From a virus, in the IMG/VR virus record IMGVR_UViG_3300007516_000124, positions 1 to 26,315 of that record: a stretch of 26,315 nucleotides of DNA; one strand, 5' to 3'. The notes beneath the pieces were generated by a model. It was not told where the DNA came from. It was given only the letters and a program-made list of their open reading frames with translations, and did not search any database. Shown in pieces: positions 6,878-14,581 of the stretch. Each line of letters opens with the position of its first letter. The first letter of the stretch is position 1. The position numbers were made by a program, and so were the translations under genes.

Positions 6878-8307
6878 AATAATGATGGTGTTGTCGTCAG
6901 GTAGTATGATTCTGCTACATATAAATTATCGAAAGTAACTGCAGCGTTTCCACCTTTAAAAGAATTTTGACCTGTGATTTCTGGCCAAAAGGTTTGGGAT
7001 GATAAGTCTATATTTATATTTTGGGGTGGATGGAGTAGTTGCCAAGAATCTATGTTATCCCAATATGAAAATGTTAAAATTTTATTAATCCTATCTATAT
7101 TCATTCTACATCTAGGATATGTAACTATAGAAACTGAAATATTATCTATAGAAATTAAACCTGTACTATCCCTCCATAAAACCCTGTAGTTTCTTTGATC
7201 TGTTGAAGCCGCCATTATAGAAGCAAACATGAGATTTCCTGCGACATTTACCGTTCCTCTTAATATTAACCTAGGAATAACATCCACCTCTAAATTATTT
7301 CCATAGATATCACATTGCATGGATAGATTATCACGTTCTGAAGATATTGTTGGATATTTTATATTATGGGTAGATGGCGATATTGATCCTGCAGTACCGC
7401 TAAAAGTTAAAACACATCGGGAACCATTATTACTCCAACTATCTCCCGTTACTACCCCATTACCATTACTTCCATTAAAATTTTCATAGTATATTAATTT
7501 AGAATAGGTAGCAAATGAAGGTATTATGTCGGCCGTGGTTATTCCAACACTTGGTAAATTTTTTGGTACTACTTCATCTAAAAGGTTTGCTATGGAACCT
7601 GATACCGATTCTCTTTCTCCAAACCTATATAAAGATTTTAAATTTGGTAAAGAGGTATAAAGTTTTCTTGGATCTCTAATATTTCTATTATTATAAATCT
7701 CTAAAAGTTCCTGGTGTGTTAATAATTTATCCCAATAAGCCATCATTGAGATTGTAGACTTTAAACCTCCACTGGAACTCCCTAAAGCGTTGGCTGATAT
7801 GTTTGCTTTAGTCAAAACTGAAACATCCCCAAACCAACTACCATTATTTGCAGAAGCCCCCCCGAAGGATAAGGACGTTGATATTGTATAATACTCTCCA
7901 TTGATCCATATTTTATATTCACTTCCTGTTGTTTGAAAAGCAACAACATAGGTAGAGCCTACATTTATTGAAGGTCCAGCAAATATTACGTTAGTAGTAG
8001 TAACAGGGTCACCCCTCCAACTAATACCAAATCTACTTTCATTATTAGTTTCATCGGCTAATCTGAATATGCCTATTATAAGTGCCCCACCAAGGCTCAA
8101 ATCACTTTTTCTAGCCTGTAATATATTATATCCGTTTGTAGATTCAACCACTAATGTATTTATTTCTATAGAAAATAAAATTGTTTTTCCTCCATCTTTC
8201 ACATCACCTAAAAAAGATAAACCATCACCTATAATATATTTTCCCGTGTTACCATCTAAATTTATTTTCTTTTTGAGTTGGGTATTATGTTGTGCGTATT
8301 GGTTCAT
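6874..8307 (-). CDS. LamG / concanavalin-like lectin-domain structural protein
   Basis: This 477-residue protein appears to be made of two beta-sandwich parts. Residues ~25-220 look like a laminin-G/concanavalin A-like domain: regularly spaced beta-strand motifs, YVVAFQTTGSEYKIWINGEY, and a closing LTHQELLEIYNNRN typical of phage and bacterial LamG domains. Residues ~265-470 start YYENFNGSNGNGVV and look like a second sugar-binding-type sandwich. No signal peptide is present, as expected of a virion protein assembled in the cytoplasm. Its ATG overlaps the stop of the gp15-like gene (TAATG), and the next gene overlaps by 4 bases, so the three are probably co-translated. I infer a host-surface or glycan-binding decoration protein attached near the neck or upper tail; a virion location is not shown by sequence alone. 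Confidence 0.7.
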   Translation of the reverse strand: MNQYAQHNTQLKKKINLDGNTGKYIIGDGLSFLGDVKDGGKTILFSIEINTLVVESTNGYNILQARKSDLSLGGALIIGIFRLADETNNESRFGISWRGDPVTTTNVIFAGPSINVGSTYVVAFQTTGSEYKIWINGEYYTISTSLSFGGASANNGSWFGDVSVLTKANISANALGSSSGGLKSTISMMAYWDKLLTHQELLEIYNNRNIRDPRKLYTSLPNLKSLYRFGERESVSGSIANLLDEVVPKNLPSVGITTADIIPSFATYSKLIYYENFNGSNGNGVVTGDSWSNNGSRCVLTFSGTAGSISPSTHNIKYPTISSERDNLSMQCDIYGNNLEVDVIPRLILRGTVNVAGNLMFASIMAASTDQRNYRVLWRDSTGLISIDNISVSIVTYPRCRMNIDRINKILTFSYWDNIDSWQLLHPPQNINIDLSSQTFWPEITGQNSFKGGNAAVTFDNLYVAESYYLTTTPSLL

Positions 8308-10661
8308 TATGATGGTGTCATTAATATGTAAACAATTAATCCCTTTCCTGAATCTCCTGTACCTACAGTGTCTATATCAACTTGGAATTCATCATCAGCA
8401 GTTATGGAGGTTGCTGATAAAACTGAAGGAATAGCAGCCCCTACTGTAGTTCTAGAGTTAATATCTATTGTAGGTTTAGTTGAGAATATAGTGGTTCCAT
8501 TTTTTTTTATATTCACCGTTACTTCGGCCCCTGTGGAGGCTTGTATTAATGATGCTCCCACTCCTGTTATAGTCCCAGCTAGTGGAATTCTTTTATATGA
8601 AGCTGTTGCTAAGGGGGCTAATGTGGAGACAAAATCAGAACAAGCAAATTCAAATACTCTAGTAGCTACCCCCTTACCGTCACCACTGCCAGTGTTAATT
8701 GTTACAGGGAAGGTTGAACCATCACCCTTGGTAAAGGTGATAGTGTTAACGTTTACTGAAGCTGTGGTTAGGAGTGAACCTGTTGGGGTAGTTCCCCCTC
8801 CACCACTGCCCGTGTTAATTGTTATAGGGAAGGTGGTTCCATTTCCTTTAGTGAAAGTTATAGTGTTAGCTTTTACTGAGGCCGTGGTTACAAATGAACC
8901 AGTGTTTCTATCAGTTAATATATAAGACCATAATAAACCTCCCTCGATATCATAAGCATCTGTTATTTTTAGTCTGTTATAGTTACCATCATCAGGGAAA
9001 TACTTAACACCATCAGATTCAAACATAACATAACCTGGACTATATTTATGGAACTCCCCAGGACTCCCTACAACACCATCACCATCTATATTCCAACGCT
9101 TCTCATTATCAGGGTCTGCTATAGGAAGTTGTATTCCTCTATATTTATTAAAAACCGTAGATAAAACATCATCAGAGGTAAATGAATTAATAACATATTC
9201 GTTATATTCTATAACTGAAGGAGTCTCGGAATAAAATTCTCTTAAATAAGAACCTCCATTATTACTATATATTTGGAATCTAGAGTTATTTAAAAGTAAC
9301 TGTCGGTTTGATGATGAGACTTCAAGGTCACTATTTCCTATATTAAAATCTTCAAAAGATCCTGTTGAAATTGTTATAGGGAAGGTGGTTCCATTTCCTT
9401 TAGTGAAAGTTATAGTGTTGGCGGACACTGAGGCTGTGGTTAGGAGTGAACCTGTTGGGGTAGTTCCCCCTCCACCACTACCAGTGTTAATTGTTACAGG
9501 GAAGGTTGAACCATCACCCTTGGTAAAGGTGATAGTGTTAACGTTTACTGAAGCTGTGGTTAGGAGTGAACTTGTTGAAACTTGACTGCTCGTTGAGATT
9601 TCTAAAGAAAAAGAATCCCCATTAGATTTTACAAAATTAAATATTGAGCTTGATAAAGAACTCGTAACCGAACCTGTAACCATATACACCCCAGTATTAC
9701 CCCCACCCCCACCAGATATGCTAGGGAAAGGAGGGTAAGTGAAAGTTGAAAATTCTCTAGGGCCCGCTATTTCTGTTCTAGAAGGGACTGAAGTATTATT
9801 TATGTTAGAAACCGTCTCTAAAGTAAATATAGTCTTAGCTTTAGAATTAAACTTTTTAAGAGAATTTAATTGTTTTTGAGTAGTATCAGGTATTACATAA
9901 CCGTAAAGTTTTAATGTAAAATTACATTTAACCGACCTTTCCCCTGATGATGAAACTTCTACCGGAGTAGAGAATGAGTCTACTGTAGCCTTAAACTTAA
10001 AACTTTCAGGATCTCCCCAATAGGAGTCTGAAGCATAATTTATGGCTTCTACTAATTTGTTTAATTGTTCTATATAATAAGTAGATATAGAGAAATCATA
10101 TGTTACTGTAACATAGTCGGGTACTACTACAGCATAATGTTGTTTTACAGGTATTCTATTATTTAATATGCTAAAATTATCATATGTGTTTTTTGGGCTA
10201 TATGTTTTAGTAAATATCTGGGTATTGATGGGGCTGTTAGCATCCATCTTATTTGTAAGGTTCTTTATCTTTTCTATGTTGCTTCTTTTAAAAACTATCA
10301 CGGGCATCATTAGAGCCCCATTTTTGTCTCTATAATATCCATCTTTTTGGATTTGTTTCCATCTTTCCGAATTACCATATAGGACAGGAACTTTTATTAC
10401 ATTCCCGTTTTGGACTACTGTGGGTTTGATTATGTTTTCTATGTAATAGAAAATGGCTTCATCTATTTCTTTAAAACCTAAACTTATGGGTTTTGTATTA
10501 TCCTCTTTAAAGGATAATTGTTCCCCTCTATTGATTTCTGAATCAATATCATTTGGGTTACCCTTACTTTCTCCAGTGTCAGGGTTAGTGTAAGGGGAAT
10601 GTAGAGACTTGCTTATATCCTTTTGGGATTTAGGTGTAGGTTTTTTTCCTTTTTTAGCCAT
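8307..10661 (-). CDS. gp15-like tail completion/sheath-stabiliser domain fused to long adhesin-like region
   Basis: 784 residues, against 272 in T4 gp15. Residues ~60-275 (MMPVIVFKRSNIEK, VPDYVTVTYDFSISTYYIEQ, YWGDPESFKFKATVDSF) match my recollection of the conserved gp15-type/neck structural protein of T4-like phages, which caps the tail at the head-tail junction. The remaining ~500 residues differ in character: at least four copies of a unit like LLTTASVNVNTITFTKGDGS followed by TFPVTINTGSGGGG, Gly-rich linkers, a ~150-residue unique insert (about 440-600) containing NIDGDGVVGSPGEF, which looks like an acidic metal-binding loop, and a C-terminal beta-rich domain from GVATRVFEF. I infer a neck-borne fibre or whisker-like extension. 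The gene starts 4 bases after the gp14-like gene and its stop overlaps the next start. The gp15 label is moderate; the repeat architecture is directly visible. Confidence 0.75.
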   Translation of the reverse strand: MAKKGKKPTPKSQKDISKSLHSPYTNPDTGESKGNPNDIDSEINRGEQLSFKEDNTKPISLGFKEIDEAIFYYIENIIKPTVVQNGNVIKVPVLYGNSERWKQIQKDGYYRDKNGALMMPVIVFKRSNIEKIKNLTNKMDANSPINTQIFTKTYSPKNTYDNFSILNNRIPVKQHYAVVVPDYVTVTYDFSISTYYIEQLNKLVEAINYASDSYWGDPESFKFKATVDSFSTPVEVSSSGERSVKCNFTLKLYGYVIPDTTQKQLNSLKKFNSKAKTIFTLETVSNINNTSVPSRTEIAGPREFSTFTYPPFPSISGGGGGNTGVYMVTGSVTSSLSSSIFNFVKSNGDSFSLEISTSSQVSTSSLLTTASVNVNTITFTKGDGSTFPVTINTGSGGGGTTPTGSLLTTASVSANTITFTKGNGTTFPITISTGSFEDFNIGNSDLEVSSSNRQLLLNNSRFQIYSNNGGSYLREFYSETPSVIEYNEYVINSFTSDDVLSTVFNKYRGIQLPIADPDNEKRWNIDGDGVVGSPGEFHKYSPGYVMFESDGVKYFPDDGNYNRLKITDAYDIEGGLLWSYILTDRNTGSFVTTASVKANTITFTKGNGTTFPITINTGSGGGGTTPTGSLLTTASVNVNTITFTKGDGSTFPVTINTGSGDGKGVATRVFEFACSDFVSTLAPLATASYKRIPLAGTITGVGASLIQASTGAEVTVNIKKNGTTIFSTKPTIDINSRTTVGAAIPSVLSATSITADDEFQVDIDTVGTGDSGKGLIVYILMTPS
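8681..8785 (-). repeat. Intragenic repeat, copy A1 (105 bp, pairs with 9473-9577)
   Basis: 105 bases nearly identical to 9473-9577 (I see two differences), offset 792 bases, a multiple of three. It encodes the TASVNVNTITFTKGDGSTFP unit in the adhesin-like part of the gp15-like protein. Confidence 0.9.
8817..8867 (-). repeat. Intragenic repeat, copy B1 (51 bp, pairs with 9369-9419)
   Basis: 51 bases identical to 9369-9419 (offset 552, in frame). It encodes the variant unit NTITFTKGNGTTFPITI, present on either side of the unique insert. Confidence 0.85.
9369..9419 (-). repeat. Intragenic repeat, copy B2
   Basis: Partner of 8817-8867; identical over 51 bases. The two B copies flank the unique insert of the gp15-like protein, so recombination between them would delete it in frame. 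Confidence 0.85.
9473..9577 (-). repeat. Intragenic repeat, copy A2
   Basis: Partner of 8681-8785 with two mismatches over 105 bases. The neighbouring linker 9433-9480 is also repeated at 8761-8808. Confidence 0.9.
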
Positions 10662-10665
10662 TATC

Positions 10666-11220
10666 TTATATTAAATTATTAACCTTAGAAATTCCTAAAC
10701 GGTTTGGAGGTACCATATGGGTAGTACATATAACAGAAACATTATACCCAAAATCTTCTAATCCAGGGTTTATAGGATTGGGTGAATTAGGATAATCTGG
10801 ATCTTTACCCATAAAAAATTGGTTAGATTCTATCTTTGATATTTCGAAATAATTCTCTTGGTAGAGAATAATATCTCCGATTTCCGGATATATGTTAGCT
10901 CCATGGGAAGAAGTAGAATTAAAGTCTAAAGAGTTAGGTAATAAATCATCTCTGAGGATTTTAAATAAAGTATCCCAAGTAACGTCTATATTATAGTCAT
11001 TAGAAGTCACATCTTGGGGTTTTCTTTCTACTAAACAATTAACTAATATAGGACCTTCATAATATTTTTCATCAGAAGCCTCCCCATATAAATTAAACTT
11101 TGTAGAATTTAATCCCAGTTTATAAAAGGCACATTGTTGGGTTATAATATCCCCCATTAGTTCCCTATTAATTTTTCTTATGAGACTAATGTCCCTTGAT
11201 GATCCAAATAAAGCACACAT
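10666..11220 (-). CDS. 14: Neck protein (gp14-like)
   Basis: A 184-residue protein between the gp13-like and gp15-like genes, spaced 3 and 4 bases, in the T4 order 13-14-15. It begins MCALFGSSRDISLIRKINRE and contains YYEGPILVNCLVERKPQD, EIGDIILYQENYFEISKIE and GKDPDYPNSPNPINPGLEDF, the pattern of an oligomeric head-closure/neck protein in marine T4-like phages as I recall it. T4 gp14 is longer (256 residues), so this is a shorter version or a related neck protein. It would act at the portal vertex after packaging, closing the head and offering a docking site for the tail. No membrane segments or catalytic motifs are seen. The close spacing implies co-expression with both neighbours. Confidence 0.65.
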   Translation of the reverse strand: MCALFGSSRDISLIRKINRELMGDIITQQCAFYKLGLNSTKFNLYGEASDEKYYEGPILVNCLVERKPQDVTSNDYNIDVTWDTLFKILRDDLLPNSLDFNSTSSHGANIYPEIGDIILYQENYFEISKIESNQFFMGKDPDYPNSPNPINPGLEDFGYNVSVICTTHMVPPNRLGISKVNNLI

Positions 11221-11223
11221 AGG

Positions 11224-12369
11224 TTAAAATATATATATTGGAAAGGGAACATTATTAAGTTCTTTTTGGAGAATCTCACTCTCTCTTCCTCTTCGTTCTA
11301 ATAATTTATCTTTTGAAGTCTCATTTAAGAAATCTCTTAGGCTTTCTATTAAACTAGTTTTATCAGCAGTTGCAGAAGATATTAAATCACTTTGGTTAAG
11401 TTGAACATTATCTCCTGGAATTGGGATTGAACCGTATTTCCCTCTAATATAACCTAACATTTCTTTACATAGAGCTAAAGTATATTCAAATACCCAACTC
11501 CTTCCTACTGAATTCATTTGAGAGTATATAGGATTATTAAAAGGGACATTAGATACATTGGTTATTAAAGATGGAGAAGATACAACACTATTAGCAGCTC
11601 TTTCTGATTTTAATATGAAATGGAAGTATAATTTTTCTACACTACCATTAGGAATGGGAAATATCCTAAGGTTATTGTTCTGTATTTCGAAGGAATAATT
11701 AGATTTTCTTATAGTATCATTTAATTCTATTTGTTGTAATACTTGTAAATCATAATTTAGAGGCATTAAAACGAAAGACATTGCGGGTGATGAGTTCCCA
11801 AAACCAAATTGGCTTCTTAAACCTCCACCATGTGACCCCACTAAGGGATCATAGAATTTAAGAATTGCAGGTGGGGATGAATGGAAAATCCTTTTTATTT
11901 CTAAATCTGAAGAGGTAAAACCTTCATCAACCGCCCAGGCATTTAAATCATAAGTTTGGATTGAGCTTGTTAGGTTGATGGAACCTGTCTTCCATGTAAC
12001 ATTTCCCCCGGTCCCCGCCTCGGATCCATATTGTTGTGCTTCCTTTATTAAATTTCCTAAATTAGGAGTAATGATAGCCGAATTTATTGAGGATCCTGTT
12101 GATGATCCCTCTAATGATAAATAATCCTGTCTTATTTTATAAGCATATAATTCATTACCATAAGTAGTGACTGCCTGTTCAAAAGCTGTGAAGAAATTTT
12201 TGTCTTGAAGTTCTATACTTACTATAGGAAATCCTAAACGTTGAGCACAAAAATTAGCCACTTTTACCGCGTCACTCTGAAACGTCACATCGTTATCGTA
12301 AAAACCAAAGGGAGTTGAAGAACCGGAAGTAAATACCGGTAAACCGTCATATATTTGTATGTTAGCCAT
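11224..12369 (-). CDS. 13: Neck protein (gp13-like head completion)
   Basis: A 381-residue protein starting MANIQIYDGLPVFTSGSSTP. The segment from VANFCAQRLGFPIVSIELQD through AFEQAVTTYGNELYAYKIRQ and ITPNLGNLIKEAQQYGSEAG strongly resembles the gp13 neck proteins of T4-like phages of aquatic bacteria, which form a ring under the portal. T4 gp13 has 309 residues, so this one is somewhat longer. The ATG has an exact leader motif 11 bases upstream and it heads a tight run of genes (gp14-like 3 bases downstream, then gp15-like, LamG-like and the 85-aa gene), suggesting one late transcription unit. No signal peptide. The sequence appears intact. Confidence 0.75.
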   Translation of the reverse strand: MANIQIYDGLPVFTSGSSTPFGFYDNDVTFQSDAVKVANFCAQRLGFPIVSIELQDKNFFTAFEQAVTTYGNELYAYKIRQDYLSLEGSSTGSSINSAIITPNLGNLIKEAQQYGSEAGTGGNVTWKTGSINLTSSIQTYDLNAWAVDEGFTSSDLEIKRIFHSSPPAILKFYDPLVGSHGGGLRSQFGFGNSSPAMSFVLMPLNYDLQVLQQIELNDTIRKSNYSFEIQNNNLRIFPIPNGSVEKLYFHFILKSERAANSVVSSPSLITNVSNVPFNNPIYSQMNSVGRSWVFEYTLALCKEMLGYIRGKYGSIPIPGDNVQLNQSDLISSATADKTSLIESLRDFLNETSKDKLLERRGRESEILQKELNNVPFPIYIF

Positions 12370-12376
12370 GTTGAAT

Positions 12377-12390
12377 TTTATTATAAATAT
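12377..12390 (-). promoter_or_regulatory. Repeated leader motif (candidate late promoter), copy 5
   Basis: Exact ATATTTATAA followed by TAAA, 11 bases upstream of the gp13-like ATG, in the 41-base gap after phoH. It precedes the neck/adhesin gene run. Confidence 0.5.
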
Positions 12391-12410
12391 GTAACTTTAA
12401 AAATTTATTA

Positions 12411-13115
12411 TTATTTTGATGGAGTTTGTTTTTCTCTTTCATCCTCATAAGCTTTAATTATATCATCTACTATAGGATCCCTATGATTATGAATTAAAGT
12501 TATGCTTTCCATATTCTTTATCTTTTTGGCGGCGGAATATATGAATCTAAATCCTGAGTCTCTTCTTGATTTTAAATCAACTTGATGGTCATCTCCGCAT
12601 ATCATCATTTTTGATCTAATTCCTATTCTAGTAGTAATCATTTCCATCTGTTCATGAGTAACATTTTGGGCTTCATCTACTACTATACATGAATCTAGAA
12701 AAGTGCGACCACGCATGAATGATAGAGGAACTATTTCTACTATCCCATCAGCTATTAGTTTTTCTATTTTAGTTTTATCATATAGTAAAAACATATTTTG
12801 GTATATAGGTTGGATCCAGGGATCCATCTTTTCTCTTAGATCCCCAGGCAAGAAACCTATTTCCTCCTTTGATACTGTAGGTCGGGTGATGATTATTTTA
12901 CTATATTCTTTTCTAAACAACCCATCTAATGCTACTTGACATGCTAATAAGGTTTTACCTGATCCAGCTTTACCTGCTAATATAGTTAAAGTGTTGTTTA
13001 AGATTTTATCTTTAGCTTCCTTCTGTTCTTGGTTTAAGTTGATTTTAAATTTTATAGGGTTCTTAATAATTTTTTTGCTTTTAAAAATTTCGTCATCATG
13101 ATGATTAGAGGCCAT
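12411..13115 (-). CDS. phoH: PhoH-like P-loop ATPase
   Basis: A 234-residue P-loop protein with Walker A GKAGSGKT at about residues 48-55 and Walker B IVVDEAQN at about 144-151. Further PhoH-family signatures are IIITRPTVSKEEIGFLPGDL and the sensor-like MMICGDDHQVDLKSR. PhoH-like ATPases resemble the helicase-type core and are common in phages of aquatic bacteria, where an RNA- or phosphate-related role is proposed but the biochemical function is not settled. It is smaller than bacterial PhoH because it lacks the N-terminal extension. It lies between the homing endonuclease (18 bases upstream) and the gp13-like gene, an unusual place among structural genes. The leader is AT-rich without Shine-Dalgarno sequence. 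Confidence 0.92.
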   Translation of the reverse strand: MASNHHDDEIFKSKKIIKNPIKFKINLNQEQKEAKDKILNNTLTILAGKAGSGKTLLACQVALDGLFRKEYSKIIITRPTVSKEEIGFLPGDLREKMDPWIQPIYQNMFLLYDKTKIEKLIADGIVEIVPLSFMRGRTFLDSCIVVDEAQNVTHEQMEMITTRIGIRSKMMICGDDHQVDLKSRRDSGFRFIYSAAKKIKNMESITLIHNHRDPIVDDIIKAYEDEREKQTPSK

Positions 13116-13133
13116 ATATTTTTTTTATATTAT

Positions 13134-14483
13134 TCAATTATACATATTAGAATTCCATTCAAATTTTAGATTTCCCGTATTCCATACTCGGTAATATCCT
13201 CTATTTAACATAATCTCATATTCTGTAAGTTTGGGGTCTTCTCCTTGTTTTACTAATAGATCTTTTCTGAAGTTAAATCTATTATATTTTATTTTTGATT
13301 TAAACCAATGATATCCTGGAGTAGTAGGTTTTAAGGGGTTCATATTCAATTTATTGTATAAACCCCCATCACTCCAATCTCTGTTGGCATAAGATATTAC
13401 TTTTATAGGGGAATGGAGGGTTATAAATTTCTTAAATAGTTTAGATGCTCCCCCTATAACATTATAGTATTTTTTATTACAAAATCTTAACAATTCAAAA
13501 TGACCTTCGATATTATTTTGTTTTAAATTTTTTCGTAATTTACTAAAGGTCATTACTGAAACTAATCCATCATTATAGAATAACCCTAAACTGTATTTAC
13601 ATATAGCATTTCCCTGTAGATGGTTTTCTTTTAAGAAAGAAGTACTTTCTTTATTTGAAATGTTTTTTACAACACATTTTCTAGCATAAATTGAATTTGG
13701 AGTAATACTCAATTGGTTTTTGAGTATTGATTTGATAATATCGCTTTTTTGGATCCAATCACTATCCCAAATATGTATTAATTTTACCCCTAAAGAGTTA
13801 CATTCTTTTGTTTTTTTTAGATGGTATGATTTGTCTTTTTTAAAGAGATCGGAATGATAATAAGTTCCATTAAATTCTATAGCTAATTTTAATTCAGGTA
13901 GATATATATCTATTTCTTTCCCATTTAATAATTCTGTATCATTATTAATTATTTTATCTTTATATTCGTTTTTAATGAAAGAAAGTAGTTCTTTTTCTAG
14001 TTTGGATACTCCCTTAAATAATCCTTTTTCTTTTTCTATTCTCTTTATAGCACTTTTTCTCATTTGGTTTTTTGTTTCTATTGAGTGGGTGTTATATCCA
14101 GGTTTTACCCAATCCCAATGACCTTTAATATAGGAAGAAAACCAGTTCTTTTTGTCATATTTAATAAAAGTAGTTTCACCTTTACATCCACATTTACATA
14201 ATGGAGGTTTATTATTAAATTTATGCTTTAGTATATAATTTTTGAAGGATATGTTATGTTCTTTAGAAATATGGAACATTAAATTCCTATAATCTTTTAC
14301 ATTAACACCACATTCCATACATTCCATTTTATAGGTTTTAGAGTCTTTTATTTCTTTGATTTTTTTGATTCTAAATTCCCCGTACTTCGAAAGGTATTCC
14401 TCCGTCTTTATTGAATGGTTCCATCTCAGATGCATCGCTAAGGACCTAGCGGTTATTTCTTCATTACATATATTACATTTCAT
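13134..14483 (-). CDS. Free-standing homing endonuclease with zinc fingers and Vsr/EDxHD-like nuclease domain
   Basis: 449 residues. N-terminal Cys/His modules: C3-C6-H18-H23, C55-C58-H71-H76, and a third cysteine cluster CKCGC at 96-100, probably zinc-binding and DNA-contacting. From about 160 to 245 a nuclease-like core follows: SKLEKELLSF, EIDIYLPELKLAIEFNGTYYH and, later, HLKKTKECNSLGVKLIHIWD. This is the PD-(D/E)xK, Vsr-like core seen in phage homing endonucleases of the EDxHD type; likely key residues are E190, D192, E203, H210 and H221. The last ~190 residues (from YARKCVVKN) form another domain often found fused in such proteins, perhaps for target recognition. It sits between the capsid gene terminator and phoH, unrelated to virion assembly, so it is most likely a selfish insertion. 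Its leader carries a variant of the repeated motif. Confidence 0.85.
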   Translation of the reverse strand: MKCNICNEEITARSLAMHLRWNHSIKTEEYLSKYGEFRIKKIKEIKDSKTYKMECMECGVNVKDYRNLMFHISKEHNISFKNYILKHKFNNKPPLCKCGCKGETTFIKYDKKNWFSSYIKGHWDWVKPGYNTHSIETKNQMRKSAIKRIEKEKGLFKGVSKLEKELLSFIKNEYKDKIINNDTELLNGKEIDIYLPELKLAIEFNGTYYHSDLFKKDKSYHLKKTKECNSLGVKLIHIWDSDWIQKSDIIKSILKNQLSITPNSIYARKCVVKNISNKESTSFLKENHLQGNAICKYSLGLFYNDGLVSVMTFSKLRKNLKQNNIEGHFELLRFCNKKYYNVIGGASKLFKKFITLHSPIKVISYANRDWSDGGLYNKLNMNPLKPTTPGYHWFKSKIKYNRFNFRKDLLVKQGEDPKLTEYEIMLNRGYYRVWNTGNLKFEWNSNMYN

Positions 14484-14508
14484 GCTAATTAGGCTTTAAG
14501 TCCTGAAT

Positions 14509-14524
14509 TTTATAATAAATATAT
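14509..14524 (-). promoter_or_regulatory. Variant leader motif upstream of the homing endonuclease
   Basis: The minus strand reads ATATATTTATTATAAAAT, close to ATATTTATAATAAA. It begins directly after the T-tract of the capsid-gene terminator and 25 bases before the ATG at 14483, so it could drive the endonuclease and phoH independently of the head genes. Confidence 0.35.
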
Positions 14525-14557
14525 AAAAAAAATCCTGAAGTAAAAAACTTCAGGATT
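14525..14557 (-). terminator. Rho-independent terminator after major capsid gene
   Basis: Perfect 10-bp stem AATCCTGAAG (minus strand 14557-14548) / CTTCAGGATT (14540-14531) with a 7-base T-rich loop, followed by a T tract. It lies 24 bases after the capsid stop codon. Confidence 0.92.
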
Positions 14558-14581
14558 CTTCTTTTAACTATTAATTAGTTA

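Noticed and set aside
8681-9577. Diversity-generating retroelement template/variable repeat pair
   Set aside because: The copies differ by only one or two bases without adenine-biased changes, both are coding, and no reverse transcriptase is visible in the window.
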